A stretch of 64,000 nucleotides of DNA. Source: Candidatus Cloacimonas acidaminovorans str. Evry. Lineage in GTDB: Bacteria; Cloacimonadota; Cloacimonadia; Cloacimonadales; Cloacimonadaceae. Positions 29,196-38,667 of the stretch are shown here, in pieces (position 1 is the stretch's first letter; each line of letters begins with the position of its first letter). The stretch covers positions 2,022,654-2,086,653 of the forward strand of contig NC_020449.1 in assembly GCF_000146065.2 (NCBI RefSeq), read 5' to 3'. The notes beneath the pieces are model-generated. The model made no database searches, had not been told where the DNA came from, and worked only from the letters and a program-made list of their open reading frames with translations. The translations under genes and the position numbers were made by a program.

Positions 29196-30529
29196 TTATC
29201 CAGTTTGGAAGTATCAAAATCGCTTCCTACATAACGCATCCAATCGGGATTTGATGCTTCCAGATCATCATTTTCTACATAAATTAAACGGTAATTGCCA
29301 TTCATCTGAATATCAATGAACATATAGACCGGTTTTTTCCCTGAGGCATATTTCCATATCTGATAGTCCTTTCTCACAAAACGGCTTTCATCTGAACTGG
29401 TATCGCGTTGAATATCATCTGGTGGTCCGTTTCTGATATAAATACGCCCCATATCAGAAGTCCAGCCCTGTTTAAAATGGGTAAAATTACGGTTTGCATA
29501 ATCAATCCGTTTCTGCACCAAATCCATAATGCTTTGAACGCTACGGTTGGTAGAAAAAGCCATATCTCTCCAGAACTGAGTAATATATCTTCTTTTTGTA
29601 TCCTGATTCATTTTTCCCCAGTCCGAAGGTATTTTATTGCCTAAAAATATGCGCATTAGTTCATATTCTTCGTCGGGGTTGGCAAACAGAAAAAATTCCT
29701 CTTCTTTTTCTTCAATCACAGCAAATTCTATATTTCTTTCTTCAGTGCGTTCGGCGCTTTGAAGGACAATAGTTCCATTATAAAAGCCAGGATTCAGGTC
29801 TTTAAGGGGTATTTTTAAATTGATGCTTTCACTGCCTGGACCGGGTTGAAAATCAATATATTCATCCATAACTACAAGCGAATCCTTTTCCAAAGAAAGG
29901 TTTAGCAGACAGCTTTCCGAAGTGGAATTCCAGTTATAGATTTCCAGATAGAGATAGATATAATCATTAGTGGACTTGTTGAACAGGATTGAGGGCTCAG
30001 AATGATAGAGAACATTATTTCGTTTAAATTTAACCAAATATTGAGAAGTATCGGGTCTAACTTCACTGTTCAACTCTACATCGCTAAGCAAACTACTAGG
30101 AGGAAGGGTCTCAATTGGAAATTCATAGAAAAAGTTTTTCTGGCTATTAATATCCAGAGCGCTAAATTGAATCGTGTAAAGGGGTTTATGGAGAGTGAAA
30201 CTGAGTCGGTTAAGATATGATTTTTGCCGGTTACCGGTATCGGCTTTGTTTTTTACTCCAATAATATCGTTTATTTCATGCTCTAAAAATACACTATCTG
30301 CTTCCGTAATTTTAACCTTTACATTCAGTTCCGCAAAGTATCCGTTATTTGTAGCCAAAAAAGCCAAATTCTCATAAGGTATCTGATAATCAAGTAAAAG
30401 AATTGTATTTTTATTTTTATCCAGAAACCGGTTATAGTCAATAAACATATTTAATTTATCCGACCCTAAGAGGGTGCTAAAGGAGAAAAGAACTACTCCT
30501 AAGCTAAAAAACAACCTAATATTCTTCAT
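29192..30529 (-). CDS. GWxTD domain-containing secreted protein (second of pair)
   Basis: 445 residues with a signal peptide (MKNIRLFFSLGVVLFSFSTLLG). The defining motif is GWTSDMGRIYIRNGPPDD at about 353-370, inside the conserved C-terminal domain that starts near 300. The N-terminal part is beta-rich. The GWxTD family occurs in Bacteroidetes, Cloacimonadota and related groups, is exported, and has no established biochemical function. The gene overlaps the 3' end of its own paralogue upstream by 14 bp, placing it third in the dnaE transcription unit. Confidence 0.88.
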   Translation of the reverse strand: MKNIRLFFSLGVVLFSFSTLLGSDKLNMFIDYNRFLDKNKNTILLLDYQIPYENLAFLATNNGYFAELNVKVKITEADSVFLEHEINDIIGVKNKADTGNRQKSYLNRLSFTLHKPLYTIQFSALDINSQKNFFYEFPIETLPPSSLLSDVELNSEVRPDTSQYLVKFKRNNVLYHSEPSILFNKSTNDYIYLYLEIYNWNSTSESCLLNLSLEKDSLVVMDEYIDFQPGPGSESINLKIPLKDLNPGFYNGTIVLQSAERTEERNIEFAVIEEKEEEFFLFANPDEEYELMRIFLGNKIPSDWGKMNQDTKRRYITQFWRDMAFSTNRSVQSIMDLVQKRIDYANRNFTHFKQGWTSDMGRIYIRNGPPDDIQRDTSSDESRFVRKDYQIWKYASGKKPVYMFIDIQMNGNYRLIYVENDDLEASNPDWMRYVGSDFDTSKLDN

Positions 30530-31622
30530 CCTTATTCCTTAAAGTATATTGTCCGTAACCCGTAATATCCGCAAAGATAAACTCCAGGTTTTTATCATAG
30601 TAATACCAAATAATATAAGGATATTTATCCAAAGCATAAACTTCCGAATAGATATCATCCGGTTCACCGTATTTGATATATATTCTACCCTGATCTGTTG
30701 TCCAGCCGGCAATTTTTTTATGCAGGGTAAAACGTTCATCGGCAATCATTACTCTTTGATAAAATTGTTCCCTTAATTCATTTCTAACAGTTCCGGGGCT
30801 GGGATCGTTTGCTTTCCAGAATGTTTCAATTGCTTCCGCCTGTTTTTCTTTGGGTAAGCGTCTTAAATATTTCCATTCGTTTTGATTGGCAATATAGCGG
30901 ATTTGTCTGATTTGATCCTCCAGAGAATAACGCAGAGAATAAGCATACCAGGGAGTAAATAGGAAAGGTTCCATTTTATAGTAGATATTATTTTCATAAA
31001 ATATCAAGTTCATCAGGTTTTGGGCATCTGTCTGCAGATAAGGGAGAAGGTCTAAAACTATCGGGCTTTGAGGATTTTTTACAGTTAAGACCTGATTATC
31101 TATAGTTATTTTCAAGCTATCCAGAGAAATTGAATAACTCTGATATAGTTTCACTTCATCGCTAATCAGTCCGGAAAGCGTATTGGGAAGATATTCCAGG
31201 TCTTCTCTTTTAGCAATAATCCAGCTGAGTCCAATTTCTGTGCTGGAAGAACCAATTATGAATTGACGAGAGTAGCTTCGTCTCTCTCCCATTGCTTTGT
31301 TTTTTATCTGTAAAATTACATTATATGAGCCCTGAGGAAGTTCCTGCCGAAAATGGATAGGAATTCCACAATCGTTAAGCCAGCTACATTTCGGAATAAT
31401 TTGGCTTTTTTCCAAGGTTGCCACTTGCTTTTTTTTCGCATCACTAATCTGCAGAGAAACCTGGTAGAGTGCTTCATCGCTTCCTTTCTTGAAGTTGATT
31501 GAATTATAGGGTAAAACAACCCATATCTCTACTTCGTTTCCATAGTGCTCATAGAAAACTTCCTGAGCGGAAAGAAAGCCGAAAGCAAACAGCAGAAGGC
31601 AAAAGCTAATTATTTTTTCCAT
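30516..31622 (-). CDS. GWxTD domain-containing secreted protein (first of pair)
   Basis: 368 residues with a short signal peptide (MEKIISFCLLLFAFGFLSAQ). The motif GWTTDQGRIYIKYGEPDD lies at about 305-322. The paralogy with the neighbour is clear in the domain and weak in the N-terminal half. The start codon lies 17 bp inside the 3' end of dnaE in another frame, so translation probably couples to dnaE. Function unknown; export and pairing suggest envelope proteins that work together. Confidence 0.88.
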   Translation of the reverse strand: MEKIISFCLLLFAFGFLSAQEVFYEHYGNEVEIWVVLPYNSINFKKGSDEALYQVSLQISDAKKKQVATLEKSQIIPKCSWLNDCGIPIHFRQELPQGSYNVILQIKNKAMGERRSYSRQFIIGSSSTEIGLSWIIAKREDLEYLPNTLSGLISDEVKLYQSYSISLDSLKITIDNQVLTVKNPQSPIVLDLLPYLQTDAQNLMNLIFYENNIYYKMEPFLFTPWYAYSLRYSLEDQIRQIRYIANQNEWKYLRRLPKEKQAEAIETFWKANDPSPGTVRNELREQFYQRVMIADERFTLHKKIAGWTTDQGRIYIKYGEPDDIYSEVYALDKYPYIIWYYYDKNLEFIFADITGYGQYTLRNKDEEY

Positions 31623-34600
31623 TGGTTACTACCCTAACCTGAAAATCAATTTTCTCTTTTTCCAGCCAGTTCAGCAATGCTTCGTCAGGAAAGAAGAGTT
31701 TGCGAGATTCCAATTGATAATCATTCATGTCTTCGCTTTGAAATTTGGTTATCAATTTAAATTTGCCTGTATTACGAGATATTCTATTACCCAGTTCAGT
31801 TAGTAATCCGTTTTTCAGATGTTCGTTTGGAATATTGATTTTGATTTCTCCGCTCAATTCCGAAGGTAATTCCTTAAAGTCAATTAAAGCATTTGGTAAA
31901 ATTCTTAAGATGCTATCTTCGTTGCCGTTAAAGGTGGATTTATTGCCAATGATAAAAAAGACCTTTCCCGGGCTGATTTTTTTGTGATACTGCATAAAAT
32001 CCTTATTAAACAAGGGCACTTCAAACTTCCCGCAAAGGTCTTCAAACTCCACAAAGGCAATAGGGTTACCTTTGTTATCTTTCTTTTTGGAAATGTTGTT
32101 TATAATTCCCGCAATAAGCAATTCACCGTTATTTTTTGTCTTGCCAGTGCTGGAATTGGCATTGGTCAAGTGTTTTATTAACGAGCGATATTCAAACAGC
32201 GGATGCCCGCTTAAATAGAATCCCAAAACCTCCTTTTCTTTTTCCAGCTGATAGATATAAGACCAGGGTTCAACCGAAGGCAGTGGAGGGTAATAGTTAT
32301 TATCCTCATCTTCAGTATCCATAAAATCAAAAATAGTGCTTTGTCCCCTTTTTCTATCTTTCTGGTCATTACTGCTAAATTGCAACGCCAGTTCTATTAC
32401 ATTCCATTTTTGAGCTCTGGTGCCTTCAAGTTCATCCATTGCACCTGAGGCAATCAAACTTTCCAGAATGGTTTTATTTACGCTGGTACTATCTAAACGG
32501 TTGCAAAATTCAAATATACTGGTGTAAGGACCGTTTTGATTTCTATCTTCAATAATATCCCGCATTGCGGCATCACCCAGATTTTTAATTGCTCGTAAGC
32601 CAAAAAGGACTTCTTTACCGTGAACCCTGAATTCACTATCGCTACGGTTTATATTCGGAGGAATGATTTTTATACCCATCTTTTTACAGACCTCAATTTT
32701 ACCGGGTATTTTTGTCGGATCATCCTCCAGGGAAAGCAAGGCAGCCATAAATTCCACCGGGTAATATGCCTTCAGATATGCTGTTTGATAGGCAACTAAA
32801 GCATAGCAGGTAGCATGGGATTTATTAAAAGCATATTCCGCAAAGCGTAACCAATCCTGCCAAATCTTTTCTATAACTGCATCAGGAACATTTTGGGCTT
32901 TAGCTCCCTGCCTGAATTTTTCCTGATATTGTTGCATTAAGTCCGAATTCTTTTTCCCCATAGCTTTTCTTAAACTATCTGCTTCGCCACCTGTAAAACC
33001 ACCCATTTCACGGGCAATTTGCATCACCTGTTCCTGATAGATTGTTACTCCGTAGGTCTCTTTTAGCGCATTTTCCATCAGCGGATGATCATAAACCACT
33101 TTTTCGCGTCCGTGTTTACGAGCTATATAACTATCTATAAACTGCATAGGACCTGGTCGGTAGAGAGCTACCATAGCAATTAAGTCCTCAATCTTATTGG
33201 GCTTCAGTTCTATCAGGTATTTACGCATTCCATCCGATTCAAACTGAAAAACACCGTCAGTTTCGCCTTTACCCAATATGTTATAGACCTTTTTATCTTC
33301 CAGAGAAATGTGATTGATATCAATGTCAATATCTTGCGCTTGTTTCACCAAATCAATCGTCTTTTGAATAAGGGTAAGATTTTTTAAACCCAAAATGTCC
33401 ATTTTCAACAGCTTCAAATCATTCAGCCATTTTCCCTCAAATTGCACCAGGATAACCTTTTCTTCACCTTTTTGCGTGCTACAGGCAAGAGGAACATAAT
33501 CCGTAAGGTCTCCGGGAGCAATAACGACTCCTGCAGGATGAACACTTGTTTGACGCACCAGACCTTCCAGCACTTTGGAATGTTTAAAGATCGTGCGATA
33601 TAAATCATTACTATTGATTAGGGAGGAAAATTCCGGATATTGGTTATATGCTTCATCCAAAGTTTTATTGCCTTGAATAGTTTTCGTTATAGCATTTGCT
33701 TCGGAAGCTGGAACACTCAAAACCCTGGCTACATCTTTAATTACGCTTTTAGCTCCCAAAGTAGAAAAAGTTATTATTTGAGTTACGCTTTCTCTTCCAT
33801 AGCGTTGTATAATATAATCAATAACTTTGCTCCTGTTTTGAGCGCAAAAATCAATATCTATATCCGGCATACTGATTCTATCGGGATTCAGAAATCTTTC
33901 AAAAACCAGTCCGTATTGCAAAGGATCAATTTGTGTTATATCAAGTAAGTAAGCAACAATACTTCCGGCACCGGAACCACGACCGGGACCTACAGGAACA
34001 CTTTGTTTACGAGCATTATCAATAATATCTTTAACAATGAGAAAATAGCCATTAAAACCCATTCTGTCAATCACTTCCAGCTCATATTCAATGCGTTGCT
34101 TTATGGTTTCATTCAAATCCGGGTATTTAATTTTGGCATTTTCATAACAAAGAAAACGCAGATATTCACCCATCGTTTTAAATTCGGGAGGGGTTTCAAT
34201 ATTGGGCAGTAGAAATTTGTCATAATGCAGTTCCAGGTCTACCATATCCGCTATTTTTAAGGTATTATTATATGCTTCAGGAACATCGGGAAAGAGTTCT
34301 TTCATCTCTTCCGGGCTTTTAAAATATAACTGATTAGTTCCGTAATGCAAACGGTCGGGATCGTGTAAAAGCTTTCCTGTTTGAATACAAAGCAATATGT
34401 CGTGTGCTTCATAATCATTTTTATTCAAATAGTGACAGTCATTAGTTAGCACCATCGGAATTTCCAGTTTTTTTGCCAAATCTATCAGACGGGGCATAAT
34501 TTTCTTTTCCGGCTCCAGATTATGATCCTGAATTTCAATATAAAAATGTTCCTGAAAAAGGTCTTTATACCACAAAGCAACTTCTTCTGCCTGTTGCATT

Positions 34601-35046
34601 CGGTCATTATAAATCAGAGCGGGAATTTCACCTTTAACGCAGGCAGAAAGGCAAATTAGACCTTCGCTGTATTGTTTTAGCAGGGTCTTGGAAATTCTGG
34701 GCTTATAATAAAATCCTTTAATATAGGAATAGGAGGAGAGTTTCATCAGGTTTTTATAGCCCTGTTCATTCTGAGCGAGTAATATTAAATGATACCTGAT
34801 TTCATTTTTGCCGGTTTCACTTTCCAGGTCGCCATTGATAATGTATGCCTCAATACCGAGAATAGGTTTGATACCGGCATTTTTGGCTGTTTTATAAAAA
34901 TCAATGGCACCAAAAAGATTGCCGTGATCCGTTATAGCAACAGCCGGCATAGCATATTCTTTAGCCAATTTTATCATCCTGTCAACTCTGCAGGCACCAT
35001 CCAACATACTGTATTGTGTATGGTTATGCAAATGAACGAAAGACAT
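31606..35046 (-). CDS. dnaE: DNA polymerase III alpha subunit
   Basis: 1146 residues, normal for DnaE1. The PHP domain (HLHNHTQYSMLDGACRV at 5-21) is followed by the palm domain with catalytic aspartates in MPDIDIDFC (about residue 400). The fingers/HhH region follows, and the C-terminal OB-fold domain lies near 990-1060 (GELLIAGIINNISKKKDNKGNP). It is the replicative polymerase of the chromosome. The gene leads a unit whose next two genes encode secreted GWxTD proteins. The promoter is just upstream, and the ribosome site GGGAGTGAG precedes the ATG. Confidence 0.97.
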   Translation of the reverse strand: MSFVHLHNHTQYSMLDGACRVDRMIKLAKEYAMPAVAITDHGNLFGAIDFYKTAKNAGIKPILGIEAYIINGDLESETGKNEIRYHLILLAQNEQGYKNLMKLSSYSYIKGFYYKPRISKTLLKQYSEGLICLSACVKGEIPALIYNDRMQQAEEVALWYKDLFQEHFYIEIQDHNLEPEKKIMPRLIDLAKKLEIPMVLTNDCHYLNKNDYEAHDILLCIQTGKLLHDPDRLHYGTNQLYFKSPEEMKELFPDVPEAYNNTLKIADMVDLELHYDKFLLPNIETPPEFKTMGEYLRFLCYENAKIKYPDLNETIKQRIEYELEVIDRMGFNGYFLIVKDIIDNARKQSVPVGPGRGSGAGSIVAYLLDITQIDPLQYGLVFERFLNPDRISMPDIDIDFCAQNRSKVIDYIIQRYGRESVTQIITFSTLGAKSVIKDVARVLSVPASEANAITKTIQGNKTLDEAYNQYPEFSSLINSNDLYRTIFKHSKVLEGLVRQTSVHPAGVVIAPGDLTDYVPLACSTQKGEEKVILVQFEGKWLNDLKLLKMDILGLKNLTLIQKTIDLVKQAQDIDIDINHISLEDKKVYNILGKGETDGVFQFESDGMRKYLIELKPNKIEDLIAMVALYRPGPMQFIDSYIARKHGREKVVYDHPLMENALKETYGVTIYQEQVMQIAREMGGFTGGEADSLRKAMGKKNSDLMQQYQEKFRQGAKAQNVPDAVIEKIWQDWLRFAEYAFNKSHATCYALVAYQTAYLKAYYPVEFMAALLSLEDDPTKIPGKIEVCKKMGIKIIPPNINRSDSEFRVHGKEVLFGLRAIKNLGDAAMRDIIEDRNQNGPYTSIFEFCNRLDSTSVNKTILESLIASGAMDELEGTRAQKWNVIELALQFSSNDQKDRKRGQSTIFDFMDTEDEDNNYYPPLPSVEPWSYIYQLEKEKEVLGFYLSGHPLFEYRSLIKHLTNANSSTGKTKNNGELLIAGIINNISKKKDNKGNPIAFVEFEDLCGKFEVPLFNKDFMQYHKKISPGKVFFIIGNKSTFNGNEDSILRILPNALIDFKELPSELSGEIKINIPNEHLKNGLLTELGNRISRNTGKFKLITKFQSEDMNDYQLESRKLFFPDEALLNWLEKEKIDFQVRVVTNGKNN

Positions 35047-35073
35047 CTCTCACTCCCTGAGTTTATCTAAACA

Positions 35074-35102
35074 TATAAAAATGGAATACAGAAATCTGTC
35101 AA
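35074..35102 (-). promoter_or_regulatory. dnaE promoter
   Basis: Minus strand TTGACA (35097-35102) and TTTATA (35074-35079) with a 17-bp spacer, 28 bp before the dnaE start codon. The best-matching promoter in the window. Confidence 0.7.
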
Positions 35103-35110
35103 AGAATATC

Positions 35111-35304
35111 TAAAAGTTGGCGAAGTTCAAAGTGCGGGAGTTCAAAGTGCGGGAGTTCAAAGTTCAAAGTGCGGGAGTTCAAAGTGCGGGAGTTCAAAGT
35201 TCAAAGTGCGGGAGTTCAAAGTGCGGGAGTTCAAAGTTCAAAGTGCAAAGTTCAAAGTGCAAAGTTCAAAGTGCGGGAGTTCAAAGTTCAAAGTGCGTAG
35301 TTAT
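35111..35304 (+). repeat. Tandem GTTCAAAGTGCGGGA array
   Basis: About eleven units of AGTTCAAAGTGCGGG and the shorter AGTTCAAAGTGCA (7-15 bp), perfect or nearly so. Non-coding although open in one frame. Confidence 0.9.
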
Positions 35305-35800
35305 TTTTCTTTTTTTTTCTTTTCCTCTTTTCCTCTTTGTAAAACTATTCTCTTTTCCTCTTTATCTCTTTGTAAAACTTTTCTCTTTTCCTCTTTGTAA
35401 AACTATTCTCTTTTCCTCTTTATCTCTTTGTAAAACTTTTCTCTTTTCCTCTTTGTAAAACTATTCTCCTTTCCTCTTTATCTCTTTGTAAAACTATTCT
35501 CTTTTCCTCTTTATCTCTTTGTAAAACTATTCTCTTTCTCTCTTTTCCTCTTTGTAAAACTATTCTCTTTATCTCTTTTCCTCTTTGTAAAACTATTCTC
35601 CTTTTCTCTTTTCCTCTTTGTAAAACTATTCTCTTTTCCTCTTTTCCTCTTTTCCTCTTTGTAAAACTATTCTCTTTTCCTCTTTGTAAAACTATTCTCC
35701 TTTCCTCTTTTTCTCTTTGTAAAACTATTCTCTTTCTCTCTTTATCTCTTTGTAAAACTATTCTCTTTTTCTCTTTTTCTCTTTGTTAAAAAAAACTCTT
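35305..35800 (+). repeat. Tandem CTCTTTGTAAAACTATTCTC array, left of glycosyltransferases
   Basis: About fifteen units of roughly 22-35 bp containing CTCTTTGTAAAACTATTCTC with CTCTTTTC spacers. It runs up to and slightly into the 3' end of the glycosyltransferase gene. The inverted counterpart lies at 38275-38455. Confidence 0.9.
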
Positions 35801-37078
35801 TCCTTCTCTTTTTGCCACAGAAAGTAGTTTTTTATTTAGTTCTTCCACCTGTTTTCTTCTTTCGTATTTATCTTCAGGATAATGAAACTTCGGTTCTTTT
35901 TCTCTATCCGCAAATAGCTTTTCCGCACAAATCTTAATAGCAGAAACGGATTCCATTGGACAGATATAATTTTGTCCACTTTCTTGCAAGAGTTTTCCTG
36001 CTTCACCATTTTGAGGAACCAGAGCCAGGATAGGTTTTCCGGTTCGTAAATATTCAAAGACCTTGCTGGTTAAAGTTCCTTTCGGGCTATCCGAATTTAT
36101 TAAAAGCAGTAAGGCATCGGAAGAAAGCATAGCGGAAATTGCTTCCTGATGACTCAGCTGGGGAATAATTTTCACCATTTTCTCAATTCCGCTTTGTTTA
36201 ATTTCCTGTAGGGTTTCAAGGTGATAATTACCATAGAGGTGGAGAGAAAAATTAGGTGGCAGTTTGTTTTCTTTTTGCAAATCTTTCAGTGCCTTCAGCA
36301 GCCATTTTAACGATCTTTTAGCATAAAGAGCACCAAAATAGCTTAGCGTATATTTACTTTTATCTTGGGAAACAGCAGGCAGGGAAAGAAAGTCCTCTTC
36401 ATCGTGTCCGTTATATAAAATGAAGGTTTTATCTGCAAGAAAACTACCAAAATGTTTACTTATATCTTCTGCAATACCTTTGCTAACGGTAACTATTAAA
36501 GAAGCATCCTGCAAGAGTTTTTTTTCCGTGTAGTGTGAAAAAAGCCGGTTGATATAAGTTCCCTGCAGATTATAGTCACTTAAAAGAGTCCAATAATCTC
36601 TCATTTCCAATATGTATGGCACCTTAAAATGTTTACTTAGCGTTCTTACAGCCACAGCAGAAGAAAAAGGTCCGCAGGAAACATAGAGGAGGTCATATTT
36701 TTCATCCTTCAGCGCTTTTTTGCCTGCTTTGTATAAGTTGGGCAACCACAGCACCTTATCATCCAAAGGATAAAGCTGACGGATAAATAGTTTTATTTGT
36801 TCCGGCGTGTTATGATATATTTGATCGGAGACCGTTTTATTTTTCCCGCTCAGTTTTTCCAGGATAGACATCGGGTCAAAAGAAGGAATATGAATAATCT
36901 GATTTTGCCGGGATTCGACTAAAAGTCCATTATCATAATAGTTATATACAATATTTCCCACGGTTAGCACATCAATTGTATTGCCTGCTTTACTTAAATA
37001 TTTCACCGTTTTCAGGTTGCGCAAAGAAGCAGGTCCTGCTAAAGGCGGGTAAAAATAGCTGATAAAAAGGATTTTCAC
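35786..37078 (-). CDS. GT4-type glycosyltransferase
   Basis: 430 residues of the GT-B fold. The N-terminal Rossmann half starts MKILFISYFYPPLAGPASLRN. The C-terminal half carries the nucleotide-sugar site (SKVFEYLRTGKPILALVPQNGEAG, about residues 340-365), with the E-x7-type spacing of family GT4. It transfers a sugar from a nucleotide donor to an unknown acceptor, likely a surface glycan. The start overlaps the end of the preceding glycosyltransferase by 4 bp (ATGA). The last residues (KREGKSFF) lie in the repeat array, so the C-terminus may have been altered by it. Confidence 0.88.
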   Translation of the reverse strand: MKILFISYFYPPLAGPASLRNLKTVKYLSKAGNTIDVLTVGNIVYNYYDNGLLVESRQNQIIHIPSFDPMSILEKLSGKNKTVSDQIYHNTPEQIKLFIRQLYPLDDKVLWLPNLYKAGKKALKDEKYDLLYVSCGPFSSAVAVRTLSKHFKVPYILEMRDYWTLLSDYNLQGTYINRLFSHYTEKKLLQDASLIVTVSKGIAEDISKHFGSFLADKTFILYNGHDEEDFLSLPAVSQDKSKYTLSYFGALYAKRSLKWLLKALKDLQKENKLPPNFSLHLYGNYHLETLQEIKQSGIEKMVKIIPQLSHQEAISAMLSSDALLLLINSDSPKGTLTSKVFEYLRTGKPILALVPQNGEAGKLLQESGQNYICPMESVSAIKICAEKLFADREKEPKFHYPEDKYERRKQVEELNKKLLSVAKREGKSFF

Positions 37079-38208
37079 TTTTTACCCAGTCCGTTTATTA
37101 CTTTAAATAATTCCGGTTCCATTGTTTCCCAATTGTATTTGTTTTCCGATAATTCCAGGCATTTTTTGCTCATAGCATTATATTCGTTATCGCTAAGTTT
37201 CAACATTTTCGCGCAGGCATCGGCTAAGGCCTTGGACTGATAAGGGGAACATATTCCTACACCATTTTTTTCTATCAGCGCCTTCATTAAAGGTGTTTTA
37301 ATTGTTATTACAGGAAGCCCTGCAGAAAGATATTCCAACACCTTGAGAGGAGTGGAAAGTCGTAATCGCCTGTTTTTCGGATTAAAAATCCAGAGTCCAA
37401 ACCGACAGCGCTTGAGTAAAAGTCCTATTTTTTCTGCCGGAATCCAGCTTTGATAATAAATTATAGCATTCAAATTATAGTCATTGATGCTTTGATTGAA
37501 TCTCTTTTCGGTCTCTGGCTTAAGAAATTTACCCAGAATAAGCACCTTTAAAAAAGGAAAATCGTGTTTCAATAGGGAGACAACTTTCAAAATTTTATAG
37601 ATACCACGGTCTTCAGTAAGTCCTCCAGTATAAATAAAATCAAATTTCATCTGGCAAAGCTGTTCCAAAGAACCTGGAATATTGCATTCATAATCCCAAA
37701 CATTTTTCACCGGATAATTAGGTAAAACCAAAGAAGGTATGCGTTTATTTCTGCCTAATAATTGATTGCATATCTCCTGATTTACAGTAAAAACTGCATC
37801 GGCAATTTTCATTAACTGCTTTAAAGATAACTGATAAAATAAATAGGCAGGATATCTCAAAAACCGCGGAAACCTTTCACTGAAAGAAAGCGCAAAGAAT
37901 TCATGCACATCAAAAACAACTTTGAATTTTTGCCTTTTCTTCAAAATCCAGGCAATAAGCAAGGTTAAGGGCTCCACACAAATTATTATCTCCGGTTTCA
38001 GTTCCTTTACCTTTTTCCCTAAATGCCAGATAGCTAAACGACGAGAAGAAGCATCAACTACTATCTGATATGGATTACGGGTATTATTCACTATACCATT
38101 GGTAGTGATTAAATATACTTCATTCTGCTTGGCTAAACTCATTGCCAGCTTGTAATATAAACGCACATCATTAGTAGGATGCGAGTTGGAAACAATGCAT
38201 ATCTTCAT
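37075..38208 (-). CDS. GT4-type glycosyltransferase (upstream partner)
   Basis: 377 residues, GT-B fold. It begins MKICIVSNSHPTNDVRLYYKLAMSLA and has a C-terminal donor-binding segment LSTPLKVLEYLSAGLPVITIKTPLM near 305-330. It is coupled to the following glycosyltransferase by a 4-bp overlap. A TTGACA lies 59 bp upstream. The pair is bounded on both sides by inverted CTCTTTGTAAAAC arrays and has no other glycan genes nearby. It may be a small mobile or exchanged polysaccharide cassette. Substrates are unknown. Confidence 0.88.
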   Translation of the reverse strand: MKICIVSNSHPTNDVRLYYKLAMSLAKQNEVYLITTNGIVNNTRNPYQIVVDASSRRLAIWHLGKKVKELKPEIIICVEPLTLLIAWILKKRQKFKVVFDVHEFFALSFSERFPRFLRYPAYLFYQLSLKQLMKIADAVFTVNQEICNQLLGRNKRIPSLVLPNYPVKNVWDYECNIPGSLEQLCQMKFDFIYTGGLTEDRGIYKILKVVSLLKHDFPFLKVLILGKFLKPETEKRFNQSINDYNLNAIIYYQSWIPAEKIGLLLKRCRFGLWIFNPKNRRLRLSTPLKVLEYLSAGLPVITIKTPLMKALIEKNGVGICSPYQSKALADACAKMLKLSDNEYNAMSKKCLELSENKYNWETMEPELFKVINGLGKK

Positions 38209-38266
38209 TATCAGAAACTGCCTTTTAGATTATCCTGTTATTATCTTTTCTTATTCTGCTCTTTTA

Positions 38267-38272
38267 TGTCAA
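38267..38272 (-). promoter_or_regulatory. Candidate -35 element of the glycosyltransferase operon
   Basis: TTGACA on the minus strand. The best -10-like hexamer downstream is GATAAT at an over-long spacing (about 21 bp), so the assignment is weak. Confidence 0.35.
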
Positions 38273-38274
38273 GA

Positions 38275-38455
38275 AGAAAAGAGTGATTTATTACAAAGAG
38301 AGAAAGAGAGAAAGAGTTTAGTTTTACAAAGAGAGAAAGAGAAAAATAGTTTAGTTTTACAAAGAGGAAAAGAGGAAAAGAGAATAGCTTTAAAAAGAGA
38401 AAAAGAGAAAAAGAGGAATTTTTTACAAAGAGGGAAAGAAGAAAAGAGGATAATT
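38275..38455 (-). repeat. Inverted CTCTTTGTAAAAC array, right of glycosyltransferases
   Basis: The same units as 35305-35800 on the opposite strand (GAGAAAGAG, TTTTACAAAGAG). Open in one plus frame but purely repetitive. Confidence 0.88.
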
Positions 38456-38517
38456 TCTATGAACCGGAAAGAAAAACAACATAGTCGCTTTAGTTAAATC
38501 CAAATATAGCAGTCAGG

Positions 38518-38630
38518 GAAAAATGGGTTGGCAAATTCTTTCTTTGCCAAAGAAACTTTAGGTTTCTGAATAAATTAATGCTTTTAGTTTTTGCTTAAGT
38601 TGGAATTCGGCAATCCAATTGCTTAATATG
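38518..38630 (+). repeat. Diverged dispersed repeat family G, copy 1
   Basis: Shares the order AAAATGG-TTGG-AA-TTCTTT, GGAATTCGG-AATCC, ATTG with 56415-56522. Non-coding, adjacent to the PcfJ-like gene. Confidence 0.4.
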
Positions 38631-38667
38631 TTTATTAACAATTTCTAAGGCATTATTGGGGTGTAAA

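Noticed and set aside
35117-35458. Open reading frame over the repeat array
   Set aside because: Encodes repetitive KVREFKVQSAG-type peptide from tandem DNA repeats, no ribosome site.
38186-38497. Open frame with KEKERKSLVLQREKEK
   Set aside because: Low-complexity GA-rich repeat array; no gene-like codon pattern.
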